Shown here one piece after another: positions 22,546 to 34,981 of a DNA stretch of 64,000 bases. A program made the position numbers and the translations under genes. The stretch spans positions 36,499,053-36,563,052 of the forward strand of contig CM060732.1 in NCBI GenBank assembly GCA_030704615.1, written 5' to 3'. The notes beneath the pieces were generated by a model. The model made no database searches and was not told where the DNA came from. It was given only the letters and a program-made list of their open reading frames with translations. Every line of letters starts with the position of its first letter. The stretch's first letter is position 1. The stretch comes from Takakia lepidozioides (taxonomy: Eukaryota; Streptophyta; Takakiopsida; Takakiales; Takakiaceae).

Positions 22546-25500
22546 ATGGAGAGGGTAGCAGCTGTGCATGCTTCTGCTTCTGTCTTTGCCTGCCATCCCA
22601 GCAGCCGACCCGCCATTGCTGATACCCATTTTTGTTCTCTGGGATCGTTGAGTGTGCTCTCAGCAGGGGTTGCAACAGGCTCGAATTTGAAAAAAAATCT
22701 GCACAAAACCACACACATTAGGAAGAGTTGTCACCGCCCAGCGTGTGTAGAAGTAAGGGGTAAGCAAGCGACCGCCGCACCACCTTCAACAGCCGAGACT
22801 GTGGGAACCAGAGAACAGTATGATTGCGTGGTGGTTGGGGGCGGCATCTCTGGCCTCTGTACTGCTCAGGCACTTGCCACAAGGTATGCAAACCAACCAC
22901 CAGACTTGTCAGCACCTACCGCCATCATCTGGCACAGCCAATTTGCAGTCTGTGAATGCAGAATCTGACCTTACTGACGGTTGCAAGAGCATCTGATTAC
23001 GTGCACAATGCATTTTGGACAATGCAGTGTAGTACCAAATTTACATTTTTGCGAGCAAATTGCTTTGGTGATAGGAGAAGCTGCCAGTGATGACCGCAGA
23101 CCCATTTATCTTGCAGGCATGGATCGGCAGTAAGCAATGTATTGGTCACAGAAGCGAGGGACGGAGTGGGGGGTAACATTACGACTGTGGAGGGGAGCGG
23201 GTTCTTGTGGGAGGAGGGCCCCAACAGCTTTCAACCCAATGACTCAATGCTGGCTATGGCGGTTGGTCTCTCTTTGCCCCGCCCCTCCACTATGCCTTTC
23301 CTCATCTTTGTACACCGAATCTCTACCACAGGCAGCTTCTTCACTTACTGACATGAAGTGACTGTCTCCACAATGGAGTAAAATAGCAGTGACTGCCTCG
23401 TTTAACAGGCAAGACAGGTTGATGTGGCAGGTTGACAGTGGGCTGAAGGAGGAGCTGGTATTGGGTGACCCCGATGCCCCACGCTTTGTGCTCTGGGGCG
23501 GCCGGCTCCGACCAGTGCCTGCAGGTACAGTCAGATTGGCAAAGTGCACTCTCTAATCCCCATAGTAGTTGAGTGTCATAAATAGAGTTTGATTTTGCAA
23601 AGTGAACTTGCAGATTAATCTCAACAGATACAAGTTTACACCTGCATCTCAATTCTGGGTCCACGTTCCGACACCATAGCTTGCAAAACACGGTCTGCGT
23701 CCCCTTTAAAGTGAGTGTAGGAGCTTGTCTTCTTACAACTGCTGCCATGGTTGGAGGTCTTGCTCTGCATGTATGCGGTACTCAGGGCTCAAGCACTTCA
23801 GGAATTAGTACTATCAAGCTTGTAATAGGTTTTGGGGCTATTTTCAGTTCTTATGAAGCTTCCTTTTGAAAAATTTGCATGCAGGACCAGCGGACCTCCC
23901 CTTTTTTGATCTTCTAAGTATATTCGGAAAGCTTCGAGCAGGGTTTGGTGCCTTGGGACTGAAGCCCGCTGCTCCGGTATGCAGTCCATGGATTTGGTTG
24001 GGGTTGGCAACATGTGGACAGATTTGTTTTGCTGCACCTAAGAAAATACATTGTGCATGTTCTAGGAATGTCGTAACAGACTCTTCTTCCAGAATGGACT
24101 CCTCTGGCATGGATGTTATGTGTCCTCAAGGTACACGTAAAATGTTCTCAGAGCAGGCCATACATGAAGATGGTCCAAATGACCATTCGGTGTGAACAAT
24201 GTTTACTAGGCTCCACATTGATATGTGTTTACTGCAGTCTTGCAATCATAATTGGTGATGTTAGGTTGGTGGTGTTAGGGTAAACCATTATAAATGTGCT
24301 CATAAGACATTGTTTGCTGCAGCCTAGTGGCCATAGATCCCGCATCCGGTTTGGGCGGAACAGACACTACCTTAGAGGGGAAACAATCATAGAGTGGGAG
24401 AGTCTATTTCGAGGTCAGGCATAGCAGGTGCTCTCCCATATGTCTAATGTTTTACATTCCGGCCTCAATGTTCCGAGTCTTCTTGAGGTCATGAGTTTTT
24501 GCTGTGGCATTTGCACTTCTCTGATGAAGTGAGTGCAGGGGCGCGAGGAATCAGTGGAGGAGTTTGTCCGGCGCAATTTGGGGGCTGAGGTGTTTGAACG
24601 CTTAATTGAGCCCTTCTGTTCTGGTGAGATATTTGCTCGTGTCTTCCCTCCCCTCCTTTCCCTCTGCCTTTCCTCAGCCACATACACACCCTAGTACTGG
24701 AAGCTTTTCAAGCGACATGCCCTTGGACAAAAAGCAGCAGAACATAGATGTGCATGGGCTTCCACAGGACTCATGCTATCCAGCAGTTAGTGGTCTCATT
24801 GCATGATTAAGGGGACTATCTTTCAATCTTAAGGCGATACTGTTTCCCTGCTATGTTTGTGCAGGGGTGTATGCTGGGGACCCCTCAAAGTTGAGCATGA
24901 AAGCTGCATTTGGTAAAGTCTGGCGACTCGAGGATATTGGTGGCAGCATCATAGGTGGCACAATTAAGCTCCTTCAGGAAAAGAAGAAAAATCCACCTCC
25001 CCCTCGTGATCCGTAAAGGCCTTACCAATCATTTACCAGAAAATCCTCTCTGTTTCACTGTCATAAAGTCTCCTGTTGTTTTTTCTCTAAATCCATCATC
25101 CTCCCATGCAAAAAAAATGACTTATCAGCTCAGTTACCACTCCCGCCGCTATTGATGGCTGCAAGTTTTGGGCTTTCTTGGTGGGGGAAAACTCTGGAAC
25201 CCCTACAAGAATCTTTTCCTTCAGGAAATGCCTGGGCTACGGGTCCCACACCATCTCAGATTTTACGCTGAAGTTGCTTGCGTACCCACTTGAACATGAA
25301 GACAAGGCTGTGATCTCTCTCCCCCAAATGGCTGCCAGTCCATGCCCTTTATGAGAATCAAAACAGCTGGTTTCAAGACCTGTTGGTATGCTTGGGTCTG
25401 GAATTTCTTGAGCGACACGGCCTATCTGTTGCTCCCTCCACCACAAAATACAGAAGGTCTGGAAGTTTCTTCCAAATACGACCGGAAAAAACTTATTAGA

Positions 25501-28500
25501 TAGGAGCTGATGGAACTTCATGTTAGGTGGACCTGGAAAGCAGAGAACCTGCAGTTCTATCACGACAACTTCCTGGTCCTCGTCAATGATAGATCTTACA
25601 GCCCAATTACTTGTTTAGCAAACTCTATGTCATCTCTATTGGGAAGGTTCAGGGTTGGGCTCACACAGCCTGCAGATAGAGTCTGGTAGATGGGACAACC
25701 TGGAGCTTGCTCACCACTTGTGCCTGGCTTGCGCTAGAGATAACAGATGGAGATTGAGACTGAAGAAGGTTTCTTCTTTCACTATCCTCTCACGATCTGT
25801 TCAAGGTCGGTACTATTGCCCACTCTGGGACAGCCAATCCTTTCTGAGGTCAAGATTATGAGGATCAGAAATGCTTGGAAGCATATCTGCAAGAGGCTTT
25901 GCATCTTAGAGACTCTCTTGATGATTAGTTGTTTTTGGGCTGCTTGTTAAGGGCCCCACTTTCTTTTCTTGGAGAACTTCTTTTGGTTCTGGACTGTTTG
26001 GGGCACATGTGACGATGTCCAAGTGGAACCTCTAAGGTTGCCTCTTCTCCTGGTTAGGCCATTGAGTGGAGGTCAATTGGCCTCACACAAGACAATTCCC
26101 TGACATTGGAGGACTGACTAACAACTCATCCTAGCCACTCTTCAGAAGATGTGAGAGCTGCTTCAGAGACGTGAGGGTGTCATGATAAAGTAATACATGC
26201 CTGAAGTGTCGAGAAATGTATGGAGCAACTTAGTGCTACAAGAAGCATGAAAGGGTGGCTGATCTTTTCTCCCAGCTTACTTGACAACAACAACACTGAT
26301 TCTTTTGAATGGTCGGACAGGCGATTGCCGAAGCCAAAGGGTCAGACTGTGGGGTCATTTCGCAAGGGATTGGTCACTCTTCCCAATGCTATTGCAGCCA
26401 AGTAAATCCTATACTCCTGCCTCTTGAGTTTATATGTCTCTCTTCTTGTCAGCTCTATTCATGCTTGTGGAGATAGGTTGCTGGGATAACACATGACAAA
26501 TGTACTCTTACTTTCGGCTTGGCGGATACAAAATTAGACTTCTGAGGAGTGGCCTCACATCATGCTTTGCAGTAAGAGTGCCTTTATGTGTCCCACATTT
26601 ACTTGGCACCTCGCTCATGACTGGGAATCTCCAGAGTATGTTGCTGAATTCACTGCAAGATCTGGGTCTCAGGGAACCCTCCCACACAGCAGCTCCTGTT
26701 TAGAATTAAAATTGATGTGAGCTTAAACTTCTCTGGTCTCCAAGATCAAAGGGATTGATTCTTTCAACATTTGTATGCAGCATGGGAGACAAGGTGAGGG
26801 TCAACTGGAAGCTTACACTAATCCAGAAGGCTGCAGACGGTGGCTACACACTGACTTATGAGACACCAGAAGGGACTAAGTTAGTAGAGGCCAGGGCAGT
26901 AGTCCTGACAGTCCCTTCCTATGTTGCCAGTGACATACTGCGCCCTCTTTCTGTAAGAAGTCTGTCCTGTCTACTTCGCTCCTTGGGTCCAAATCTGGGG
27001 TTTAATGTTTGCATTGATCAATGCTATGTATTTTCCTTTCATTGCTGAAGCTGGCTGTCACAGATGGTGATCCTGCAATCAGAATCGTACGCTTTCTGTT
27101 CCCAGTCTCTTGCATTTGTAGTGTTGCTCCCACTGTTTGTTGGCCTCCCACTTCCTCAACCGGTAGGTATCATGTTTCGCAAACAGTAAATGTGTAGCAC
27201 CGTCAAGCTTACAGGTCGTCTCTGACTTCAGCTCTTTCTGTGGGTGCAAGAACAGCAAGGGGTAGCAGATGCGCTATCACAATTTTATTATCCTCCAGTG
27301 GCAGCTGTGACCATCTCTTATCCCCTGTTGGGGATTCGAGAAGACCGGCTGGTTGATGGGAAGTTGAAAGGCTTTGGGCAGCTTCATCCTCGCAGTCAAG
27401 GCGTCCAGACCTTAGGTATGGCTGCACCCCCTTCACCTATCTATGCAAGTGGGAAAGTGAGTGTGCACTGCTTTGCTGACTTGAAGACCCTCAATATAGG
27501 CCTGAAGCTGTAGGTGGTTAGCTGAGTCTGAGACTAGACAGTCCATGCGATATATTTAATGTAGTAAACAAATCGATCTATGTAGTCTCACCCTGTATTT
27601 TTGGTTATCCGATGTGGCAGGAACCATCTATAGTTCTTCCCTGTTCCCAAACAGGGCACCTGAAGATCGAGTGCTGTTGCTGAACTACGTAGGGGGTGCT
27701 CAATTCCCTGAGATCACCACTAAGGTGATGTGTATTTCTGAATCTTGAATTTCCACCACTTGGCCAATGATGTTGAAATGGAGAACGTAACAAAAATCAC
27801 TAAATCCGATGTTCTCTCAGTGAAGCATTAAATAGCCATCAACAACTCATCTCACAAGAGAGCACTGGTAGATCAGATTGTACTCATAAGACGTTGTTTG
27901 CCGTAGCCTTGTGGCCATTGACCCCGCGCCCAGTTTGAGCGGGAACAAAAGGGACAGAACCTACCTCTGTCAGGGGCTGACGTTGGTAGTAAGACTTACC
28001 TCCATATAAAGAATTAATCTGGGTTTTCCAGATATCCTCTAGAAATCCCTTCACACAAGCATCAATCTGCTGTGTGTGATTTGCCCAAAAACTAGGCCTC
28101 AGGAGGGCCTGGGCTTTTGGCTCAGCCTCGAGACTTTCAAAGTTGGTAAACAGGGGTACAGGCACAATTCCCTTAATAGATTTGAAGAGAGCGTCTCTTT
28201 GGTGAGAGAACCCCGGACAGTGTATCAGAAAATGAATACTGTCTTCAGATTGCCCACACAACGGGCAATTGCACTCTCCCTTTCCTCTCTGCTTCTGTTT
28301 GCTGTTCAAAGGTAGGCTTCCTGCCCTGAGCCAAAGATCAAAGTATCTCTTCGCGCAATCAATCAACTCCTGGAGATTGGTTGGAGTCTCCCCTATGCCT
28401 GCGAAGTCATCCGCAAACATAAGGGCTGGTATGGTGGTATCACCCACCCTTAACCCAAATCCCTCACTTTCCACATCCTCGAGGAGTTGATTGATGAAAA

Positions 28501-30308
28501 CATTGAAGAGCAGAGGGGAGAGAGTACATCCTTGAGCTACACCTTGGTCTATGTCAAAGAAGTTGGACTTCTGTCCGTTAACAGTGACACAGCTTTTGGT
28601 GTGAGCATACAAGTTGTGGACAACTCTCCACATCTTTCCCTTGATCCCACAAGACCAGAGGCGGAACCATAGGCCATCCCTCCACACTGTGTCATAAGCC
28701 TTTTTGACATCCAGGAAAAAGACATAAGTGGGTTTCCCTTCTTTTTTCCTTCCCTGGATAATCTGGCTTAGAGTGAAGATATGATCCACACAGCCCCTGT
28801 TTCGCCGAAAGCCAGCTTGGCCTTCGTGGAAACAACCTCTGGACTCCAGATCAACCTCGAGACGAGTACTTATAACTCTGCAGAATGTCTTGCCAACAGC
28901 ATTGAGGAGCGTGATGCCACGGTAGTTCCCCGGTTCTTCTCTGTCACCCTTCTTGTATAGATTGACAATGACCCCCTGTCGCCAGCGAAAGGGGATCATT
29001 TCAGTCTTCCAGATAAGGTTAAAGAGGAGAACTAGGGCCTCTATCATGGGATCGCCACCGTGCTTGATAAGCTCGTTGACAATACCATCAGGTCCACCAG
29101 CTTTATATCCATTTAAATGTTCAATTGCTTCCACAATCTCAGAAGAACTAATGGGAGCATTATAAGCCATTGAAATATACTCCAGTTCATCAGGGCTGTT
29201 TTGAATCATAGGAACAGTTTTTCCAACTGTGTCCCTCCATTCAGCAGAAGACCCCTCACTGTTAGACCTAGAAGTTCTGCCAAGGATACTGTAGCGAGTT
29301 TCAAAGGTTTTGACAATGTCAACCGATGAAGTCACCACTGCACCTTTAGTAGTCTTCAGCGCTTGTACTTGCTGACCGTTTTTCGGTTTGTACAAACGTT
29401 GAAGGGCCAACCAGAATTTCTTGTCATTACCACCATGGTGGTTTGAGTTTATTTCACTGTATAACTTGTCCCAGTATAATTTCTTCTGAGACCTAACAAG
29501 CTGATTGATATCTTTACGGAGCTGGTAGTACCTCGCCCACAATTCTCTGTTGGTTTCCAAATTGCAGCACTCTTTATAGAGGGCTCGTCTCTCAGCTATC
29601 TTGAGTTTAATCTCATTAGTCCACCAATTAACTGCTCTACCGCAGACAATTAGTTTCCTCCCAATGATCTTTTCAGCCACGGAGGAAACAAAACTCTCCC
29701 AAGAGTCCACTGCTCTTTCGACTTCATTTCTTGCGTTAACAGAGCGTGACTGAAGTTCTTGGAGCGATTGGACAAAATGAGGGAGAGCCTCTTGCAAGGC
29801 CTGGACGTACTCAGCCTTGACCTCCTCATTGTGGAATTTTTCTATGTGCCACTTCCGAATCGAACGTTTCACAGATCTCTTGGTGGTGGGAAAACACCTT
29901 TTGATCTCAGTCCAAACCAGGAAGTGGTCAGAATGCAACTATGACAATCCTATAGCTGTGTACAGTAGAGAGCTACAGGCTTGACATATTGCTGGGGTCA
30001 TTCTGCAGACGGAGGACGAGATTGTGAGCATTGTTGACAAGGATGTGCGCACTATGCTGGTGAAGCCTGATGCCGGTCCTCCGCAAGTGCACGGTGTCCG
30101 TGTGTGGCCCCGTGCTATCCCCCAATTTACTATTGGCCATCTTGACCTCTTGGAAGCTGCCAAGAAAGGTCTCCAAGACGCAGGGCTGGAGGGAGTGTTT
30201 CTTGGAGGCAACTATGTGGCAGGAGTAGCACTAGGTCGCTGTGTCGAGGGTGCATATGAAAGTGCACAGGTGATATCAGAGTATGTTACCAGAGTATCAG
30301 TATCATGA
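22546..30308 (+). CDS. PPOX: Protoporphyrinogen oxidase, plastid type
   Basis: Eleven exons: 22546-22883, 23117-23261, 23431-23524, 23885-23976, 24539-24623, 24865-25012, 26321-26401, 26781-26952, 27256-27415, 27621-27724 and 30009-30308. They sum to 1719 bases, giving 572 residues and TGA. The enzyme oxidises protoporphyrinogen IX to protoporphyrin IX, using FAD and oxygen, at the branch to heme and chlorophyll. Residues 1-85 look like a plastid transit peptide. The FAD-binding GGGISG is at 98-103. Other family blocks are [59 protein letters not shown] and the C-terminal FAD block [15 protein letters not shown]. The start ATG is the first one before the transit peptide. Introns 4 and 10 carry LINE sequence, and the coding exons are undamaged. 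Confidence 0.97.
24299..24365 (-). mobile_element. Short LINE 3'-end fragment in PPOX intron 4
   Basis: The stretch from CTCATAAGACATTG to GGTTTGGGCGG matches, with about 80% identity, the end of the larger LINE copy at 27884-27945, in the same orientation. It has no coding content. Confidence 0.6.
27884..29932 (-). mobile_element. 5'-truncated LINE in the last PPOX intron
   Basis: A 684-codon minus-strand frame starts inside the end of the APE-like endonuclease ([10 protein letters not shown]). It continues through the reverse transcriptase with [48 protein letters not shown] and the catalytic FADD (in ALMFADDF), and ends with a C-terminal zinc-knuckle region (CPLCGQSED to HCPGF). Compared with the copy at 37545-38729, the segment after RYFDLW is missing, so palm and knuckle are joined directly but remain in frame. 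5' truncation is typical of target-primed insertion. The surrounding intron (27725-30008) keeps good splice sites. Confidence 0.92.
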
Positions 30309-30370
30309 ACTTGGGGATGCATCAGTTTCCATAGGCTTTTTATAACTGTGGGATTGCTTCCATCGATTTC
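30309..30370. other. PPOX 3' flank
   Basis: Short non-coding spacer between the PPOX stop and the inverted repeat. Confidence 0.5.
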
Positions 30371-31124
30371 TCTCGAAACAAAGAAGATAGGCTACTTCTT
30401 TGATGTCGCTTCTGGTGCCTGTAGTGAACCTCTTTGATCCCAATGTCGTTGACAACTGAGAGTATCCCTGTCTCACATACTGTTGCATGCACACAACATA
30501 TCGCACAATCAAATCATAGGATGTGATCTCTTCATTTGAGATTTGCACCTCTGGTTGTAGAAAAGTGTGGACCTCAACTGCATTCTCAGATGTGACGGGT
30601 CTTGAGCGTTGCAGGCTTGAGGTGAAGGCCACTTCCTACTAAAACCCTCTGTCCCCCACCCCCTAACACCTTATATCTTCAATCCAAGATGATTTCATCT
30701 CTGGCTTGAGGTAATCACTAATCACCCCTGAGTGCATGTTGCCAAGTTCACAGTGTGTATTCGTTACTTCTTATGTCAATTACAAGCGAGGAAAGAAATT
30801 TACAGCCACCAGGAGGAAACAAGAAAAGAAGTGAGTGCACAAGAAAGTGGGCCCCTGAACTAGCAATCTTCAATATCAATGGATTCTCTAAGGTGGAATC
30901 CTCTGTCCGACCATGCACCGAGACATCTGTGAATCCCATTCCGATTACCAAATCTCTCCACATCACAAGTACCATATGTAGACCTTCCACAAATGACAAA
31001 TTGGTGTTCATCAGTGCAGACAGGGATGCTCTCAGTTGTCAACGACATTGGGATCAATAGGGTTCACTACAGGCACCAGAAGCGACATCAAAGAAGTAGT
31101 CTACTTATCTTCTTTGTTTCGAGA
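30371..31124. repeat. Inverted repeat with ~105-bp arms
   Basis: The left arm 30371-30473 and right arm 31018-31124 are reverse complements, with roughly 90% identity including a 4-base gap. The arms share the core GATGTCGCTTCTGGTGCCTG. The 544-bp spacer shows no open frame that looks coding. A transcript could fold into a long hairpin. I see no clear target duplication at the outer ends. Confidence 0.8.
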
Positions 31125-31887
31125 TCTCTTCCACGGGGTTTTACAAGCTGACGTGGCGACTATACAAAGGAAAAAAAGTTCCCACAACAAGGAAACGATC
31201 TCCACCATATGGACAGCGAAGGAAGTGCACGGCAAGGGGGTCAATAGATTGGTGACAAACCCATCGTTAGAGACCGAGCACACAAGGATGTGGTAAGCCA
31301 AGACGGGTGGGGAGAGCCGTGCTTGTAACTTAAACGAGTGTTTAGCGAAGCAAACCTGTTCGTACGATGTGTGGTGTATGATCTTCACGATGTAGTTTCC
31401 TCGCATTACGCTGTGGGCACGCAGCAACATCGGACCTTTTGTGCCAACTTCCGTCTGGTTTGAGCACCGCAACAGATGAGAGGAGTGCAATGCCAGGGAG
31501 CCGTCAAACAAAACTCATAATATGAACGGTGGCAGCTCTTTCTTGTTTCTTCCCGCCAACCGATCGAACTGCTTAGGACTACTTTTAGGGTTGAGGCAGT
31601 GAGGGAGAGACAGCATAGAGGGGATCTGGGATTTCTGTACATGCACCAGGAAATACAAACTGAAATTGCGATGTGTGAGGAAGAGATTCAGCGCAGGAGG
31701 GGCTAGTTTTCTCTGGGAAACGAATTTAATCGCTGAAAATGCAAGCCAGATGCGAGACGATTGAAATCCTCAGGAAGGACACAAGGCGTGCTTAGTAGAA
31801 GGGATGCAAAGCTGGAGATCTACGGAGGTCTGAACTGGGGACAACACAGTTAAGGGCGTACAGAAAGGCCAAGGAGTGAATTGGGAA
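31125..31887. other. CENP-S upstream region
   Basis: Probable promoter and leader of the CENP-S gene. I see no supported gene or repeat. Confidence 0.4.
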
Positions 31888-33611
31888 ATGGGTATTTACA
31901 CAGGGGCTGGTGATATGGAGAAAACGGTTTACACTGGTGTTGTGGAGGAAGGGCTGAGTAGGGTGGAGTACGAGAGGGAGTTTTTGTCGGAGGGAGGCAT
32001 GGAGGAATGGGAGGAAGGGGAAGAGGAAGAGGGGGAGGGAGAGGAGGATGAGAAAGAGGAAGAGGAAGAGGAGGCAGAGGAAGAGGAGGAGGGGGAGCAG
32101 GCGGAGCAGGAGCAGGAAGAGATAAGGCAGACGCAGCAAGAGCTGCAGTGTCGCAGACAGCGACTGAACGATCGCCTCCGAGTGGCCGTCATAACTACGG
32201 CCGAATCCGAAGGTTTATGGTCTCAGCTTTCTGCTCCTTGTTTCACTCTGAAGGAGAGAGATTCAATACTTGTCTTTCTCATTCCTGTCCTGATTTCAGC
32301 CTGGAATCAAGTGCCAATTTCTAGTTACAAAACAGCAGAAAAATGTGTTTGATGAGTATTCTGTCTCTGTTGGTTGCTAGTTAATGATTGAACAGACTGA
32401 TTCCTGGAATTCAGCATGTCAAATTGGGTCAGATATGCGAACAACAGTGCAGCCTGTGATAGTAAGGATGGCAAATGCAAACAAAGGGAGTTGCAAGATC
32501 TATAGGAATTCAGAGTAGATGGGTAGTGATATAGTTTCTTCTACATATCATATGTGCATTTGAGGAAATTGGCAAAAGCCTACCTTCCGGTCCTGCCCTC
32601 AATTTGATCTGGGCACTCTGTACTGATATCCTTTCACACGCCCTCGAGAGCCCATCTTCTTGGTGCAGTATCTTGTGTAGTGCAGTACTTTGTAGCAAAC
32701 CAAGCTGTGTGTTTGGCAGCCATGTTCGACTATTCTAACGGTTGGATTAGGGGACTGGAATGATGGATTGTGCAACAGCACAGAAGCTGGAGATGGAAGT
32801 GACACCCCCTGTGATGGCAGCTCTTGCAGACCTCACCTGCAAATTTGTTGGTACTTCGTCCATGCTTGCATAATTCACATGAGAGAGTGTTTTTAAGGAA
32901 CCAAATATCACTCTGACAATCAGTAGAATCACTTGGTCGTGATCCACAGGGCAGGAATGGTGATATCTTAGCTGTTCAAAATGTTCTCCATTGTCCTTCT
33001 GCTAATTTTTGTTAGGCCCTTTGTGTTGAGACAATTATTCACTTGCCAAGTGACCCACAGCATACTTTCTGACTTTGGGGGATGTGTTACAGAACAGTTG
33101 GGCAGGGATGTGGATCTATTTGCACAGCATGCTGGCCGCAAGACTGTTAACATGGACGACATCCTTCTTGCCAGTATGCCCCAACCATCAGGCTGAGACT
33201 GTAACTTTGTCCATGTCTGTCTTTTGTCCCTTGTCAATTGTTTATTGAAATTCACCTTCCAAACTGACTCTGCATCTCCTGCTTCTCTCTCTCGACTTTG
33301 CAACTGTCCTTCTTTTCCCCTTCCCCAGCATGGACCCTTTTCTGCTCTGTCCATGCCACTACTCGGCAAAGTTATGGCAAGTAAACTCTACTGAGTGAAT
33401 CATCCCCACTCAAATATTACATTGTCTTTGAGAAACTGATGTGCTTATCATGAAAAGCTGAAAGGGAGTGGGTTGCATGGCAGCCCACCGGAATGGAGAT
33501 GTGACAGCATCTCTACGGGTGTTTGCACAGGAGTTCATGAAGAACAAAGAGCAGCCGCCTGAGAAAAAACGCAAGAGAGGCACTGCCAATGAACCTGATT
33601 CATGCCCTTGA
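31888..33611 (+). CDS. MHF1: CENP-S/MHF1 histone-fold protein
   Basis: Four exons, 31888-32212, 32779-32850, 33093-33173 and 33484-33611, join in phase to 201 residues and TGA. The histone fold begins at RLRVAVITTAESE (about residues 96-108) and continues with LEMEVTPPVMAALADLT, EQLGRDVDLFAQHAGRKTVNMDD and THRNGDVTASLRVF, ending in a basic tail (KKRKRG). In the family this protein pairs with CENP-X/MHF2. The complex binds DNA with the FANCM helicase and is also part of the constitutive centromere network. Residues ~38-80 form a strongly acidic, mostly Glu tract. This may reflect expansion of a GA-rich DNA run (about 31980-32130), or the true start may lie later. The ATG at 31888 is chosen as the first in frame. 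Confidence 0.86.
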
Positions 33612-34981
33612 TCCGTGATCCCTTCCAACAGCCAGTTTTTTCCTTCTGTCACCAAGTACTCAATGATAGCGATATTGACCTTCGCAGGGCTTGTTTTTGG
33701 CAAGGGAGGACCAGTGATGTTTGCATTCTGGAAAAGACGGGTCTATTTTGCTCATATCACAGACTTGTGAATGAGGAGGGAAAATAACCTGGTCTGCTGA
33801 CAGCTATTGTCTGTCTTCATTACAGAAGCGATAGTACCAATTCCATCCATTCTTCCCACCACACACCATTTGGAAGGGCAAGTGATACAGCTCTTTTATG
33901 TCTGAAAGGATAGGTTCAAGAGGAAATCTGATGGGGTCTTCCATCAGTTGACATCGTACGCCACCAACAGATTATACCTGGAGGATGTATCTTCATGGTA
34001 TGTCAGGTAGCAAAGCAGAATTGTAGTGAGCGTGGGTGCCATAAAACACTGGAGACACTGTCATCATATACCTCAGTATCACACAAACTTCGAGTGTTGG
34101 CATGGTTTGAGATCAAGATTGGAAGCCTTTTTGGTCAACGTTAATGTGATTCAGATTGCCTGTATTTGTAAACTGCTGCCACTGCTTGGAAGCTCCTTGT
34201 TGTCAATGAGTTTTCATGTCTCACTTGTAAAGACACCAAGTTCTCCATCTGCACCAACAGTAAATATCTAGTTCAGATTTCCCTGCATTACCAAGCTTCT
34301 ACATGCAAGCCCACCCTCTCCATGTGTTGTTAAGGTAGTTCAGAAGAACACAAGGGCAATGACTGATGGGCTCCCACCATAGCATCCAACAGTTTGAAGA
34401 GTAGATATGGTCCATGCTGGAAGAATGTGAAGCTTGCACTGGGGAAACATGTGGTTTATGATTTGCATTGCAACAAAAGGCTTAGTTTGAGGATTTTACT
34501 CATCAGATTCTTCAAAAAGCCATCCAATAAGATTGCACCAACATTTCTTAAGACATCTCGGGGACCATAAGATGATATGCGGGGTTCGGATGAGATTGGG
34601 ACATCATTAATCCAAGGCCCTAGAAATAAACTGGCCCTGCTACCTGGCTGTTTATTCCGTTGATGTCCCAGGACCAGGACATAGCTTAGGCATGGTGGTT
34701 GGAATCTTGGGACCTTTGCAGATTTCCAACAGCTTCGTCTCTCTCCTTTCCCCTCCTGGCTCTTTGAAATTTTGTTTATTGAAATGAGCAGGAAGAAGGT
34801 AGGGAAGAGACACAGTTATGTACCCAGTACAAGCTATGATACCTCAGCAAGCCAAAGGGCACCTAAGCAAGGGCATCACCACAGAGTAACCACCCTGCTG
34901 CAGGCACCAGGATCTTAGCAATCGCAGCCCACACAGCTTTGTGCTGTCTGCCTTCTTTCTCTCAACTCCCCCCTCCCTGCA
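33612..34981. other. Intergenic region between CENP-S and P450
   Basis: Non-coding by inspection. It holds the CENP-S 3' end and the P450 promoter, and I see no recognisable repeat. Confidence 0.5.

Noticed and set aside
31929-32192. Serine- and leucine-rich minus-strand frames opposite CENP-S
   Set aside because: They are antisense translations of the GA-rich tract encoding the acidic region.
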